Shown in pieces: positions 62,626-64,000 of a stretch of DNA of 64,000 nucleotides. Under the pieces are notes generated by a model, which saw only the letters and a program-made list of their open reading frames with translations, did not search any database and was not told where the DNA came from. The first letter of the stretch is position 1; every line of letters begins with the position of its first letter. Location: the NCBI GenBank assembly GCA_001600415.1, contig BCJX01000003.1:2294761-2358760 (forward strand), given 5' to 3'. This DNA is from Pascua guehoae (lineage: Eukaryota > Basidiomycota > Tremellomycetes > Trichosporonales > Trichosporonaceae). The position numbers were made by a program, and so were the translations under genes.

Positions 62626-64000
62626 GTTGTATACTGGGATTGGTGGGGGCGTTGTTTCTAGAGCGTCCATGTGGGGTGGGACCGTCCGCTCTTCTTAACG
62701 ATATTGCACTCGCGTCTACGTTGGGAACTTCATCCCCAGGTGAATGTGAGGGTGGCACCCGAGCGGAACCGCAGGCCGTGTCTTGGGGGGGACCAAGAGT
62801 ACCGCGGGCCACGTAAAGTTCAGCCAGCTCGAAGCACTCTTTGTAGAGGTGGCGGCGTAGTTCGCACTGCATGAAGATCTGGGCTTACCTAGCGTATTAT
62901 TTAGTACCGTAGTGATCTCAGCATGCATCCAATACCACCTGACCACTGCACTTGACTACTGCTCAGTGATTTGCTGGAGCAAGAGACGCAGAACCGCGGG
63001 TGATGGGGCATCAGTATCAGGAGTTGCGCACTGACAGGAGGTGCCGACCTCCGAGCTTGTGCGTGGCGGTAGTAACCCAGGCACGCAGCACGTCGTACCA
63101 AACGTGGTCGTCCCGAAGCAAACGTCAAAGGAACACAATATTCACAGCGTCTGAAACTACCCCTCGTCTCGTTCTCCTACAATGCACGCGGAGACAGTTG
63201 TCTTGTAAACAGGTGGGTGTGGAAACCCCATCGGAATTTCAGATGGTCTCAGTGAACTGCGGTCATGGGGCCTTCCTCAGCGACTAACGTCATATAGGAC
63301 CTTTGTCTTCATGGCCCGAGCACAACGTGTTGTTTATCTGCACGTGGAGCAGTGGTGTCAGGCCAGGCTCTTGGGTCTATCCCTGGAAGAGATAAGGTTG
63401 CTGTCGTCACTTGGACACCGATCCGATAAAATAACACTGGCCGTTACCTGACGGGAACCGAAGCCCACAAACTCGGCTCGCGAAGGGGGCGCTTGTAACG
63501 ACCGTACCACTGTTTTCAGGTTTAACCATACCAAACCACTGTGAAGCCATATTTCTCATGCATGACTAGCTATTACAACTCTACAAGTCGCCCACACCAA
63601 GTTCCCTCATGGTTAGAGAGGTTAGGGGGTTAGAGAGGTTAAGGGGTTTGGTGGTTAGGGGGTACAGCTCCAGCGGTCCAACCCTCGTCGGAGGCGGACA
63701 TGCCATACCACTTGCGCACAATACCGCGAGGCCAAGAGCACCCAAGGTCGGCTCGATTCGCAGGCAATAATTTGGTCAGTCAGTGGCGAACCAAGAATGC
63801 GCCCCGTGCCACCTTTATCGTCATTTATTATAGATCAACCATGTGGTCGGCATGTGGAGACCACAAGAACGGGGCACAATAACGATGTCTCCCAAGGATA
63901 CAAGGGGAGAGACAGAGGCCACGGGTCTACAAAGGACACGGTTCAGCAGGTGACATAGGACACAGAGGACGGGCGTTATGGGCAGACATTGCAACATTGC
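62626..64000. other. Gene-free right end
   Basis: Nearly 1.4 kb with no credible coding sequence and lower codon-like structure than elsewhere. It contains the telomere-like tract at 63610-63664. Confidence 0.5.
63610..63664 (+). repeat. Degenerate telomere-like repeats (GGTTAG-GGGG type)
   Basis: Reads as GGTTAGAGA, GGTTAGGGG, GTTAGAGA, GGTTAAGGGG, TTTGGT, GGTTAGGGGG. The units resemble the TTAGGG-GG telomere repeats of Cryptococcus-type yeasts but are imperfect and internal. Confidence 0.6.

Overview
The window looks like chromosomal DNA of a GC-rich basidiomycete yeast, most probably a tremellomycete (Trichosporonales or Cryptococcus relatives). The reasons are dense genes with many short introns (GTRAGT donors, CTRAC branch points, YAG acceptors), strong C/G third-position bias, and a gene set typical of that group: a CAS1-type capsule O-acetyltransferase, a Skn7 regulator, a class I-III chitin synthase and D-arabinono-lactone oxidase. 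No prokaryotic feature, virus, complete transposon or CRISPR array is visible. One 20-base N gap (46558-46577) marks the sequence as a draft.

Layout. 1-2282 (-): mitochondrial isoleucyl-tRNA synthetase, cut by the left edge. 2567-7224 (+): ERCC6L2-like SNF2 ATPase. 7381-9805 (-): ALO1. 10862-11917 (-): uncharacterised gene. 12604-14155 (-): M50B-like membrane metalloprotease. 15330-16590 (+): MIC10. 16929-17320 (-): small one-pass membrane protein. 17945-20814 (+): RNase H-fold + RS + RRM fusion. 22491-26121 (+): CAS1-like O-acetyltransferase. 27941-30878 (-): DEAH-type helicase with a degraded ATP site. 31022-37.8 kb (-): two tandem C2H2 paralogues, an OTU protease-like gene and an RRM-like gene, several with unexplained frame switches. 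38632-42072 (-): chitin synthase. 42741-44803 (+): Arb1-like gene. 45426-46936 (+): TspO/MBR protein. 47742-51186 (-): SKN7. 53203-54813 (+): short-chain dehydrogenase. 55661-57611 (-): ING-type PHD protein. 60004-61220 (+): mucin-like one-pass surface protein. 62178-62625 (-): broken cysteine-rich secreted protein. The last 1.3 kb has no gene and holds a short telomere-like tract.

Themes. Cell surface and wall (chitin synthase, CAS1, mucin-like sensor, Skn7) and mitochondria (IleRS, ALO1, MIC10, TspO) are both well represented, but there is no operon-like organisation; neighbours are probably independent. The most unusual items are the RNase H/RRM fusion that has lost catalytic residues, three genes with micro-exons of 6, 12 and 15 nt whose encoded residues match conserved family positions, the degraded DEAH helicase beside a truncated zinc-finger gene sharing 24 identical bases with it, and the tandem C2H2 pair with a shared unrecognised N-terminal module.

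Exon coordinates were worked out by eye from splice consensus and reading frame. They are firm for MIC10, the SDR, TspO, CAS1, the RNase H/RRM gene, the small membrane protein and the surface protein, and approximate elsewhere.
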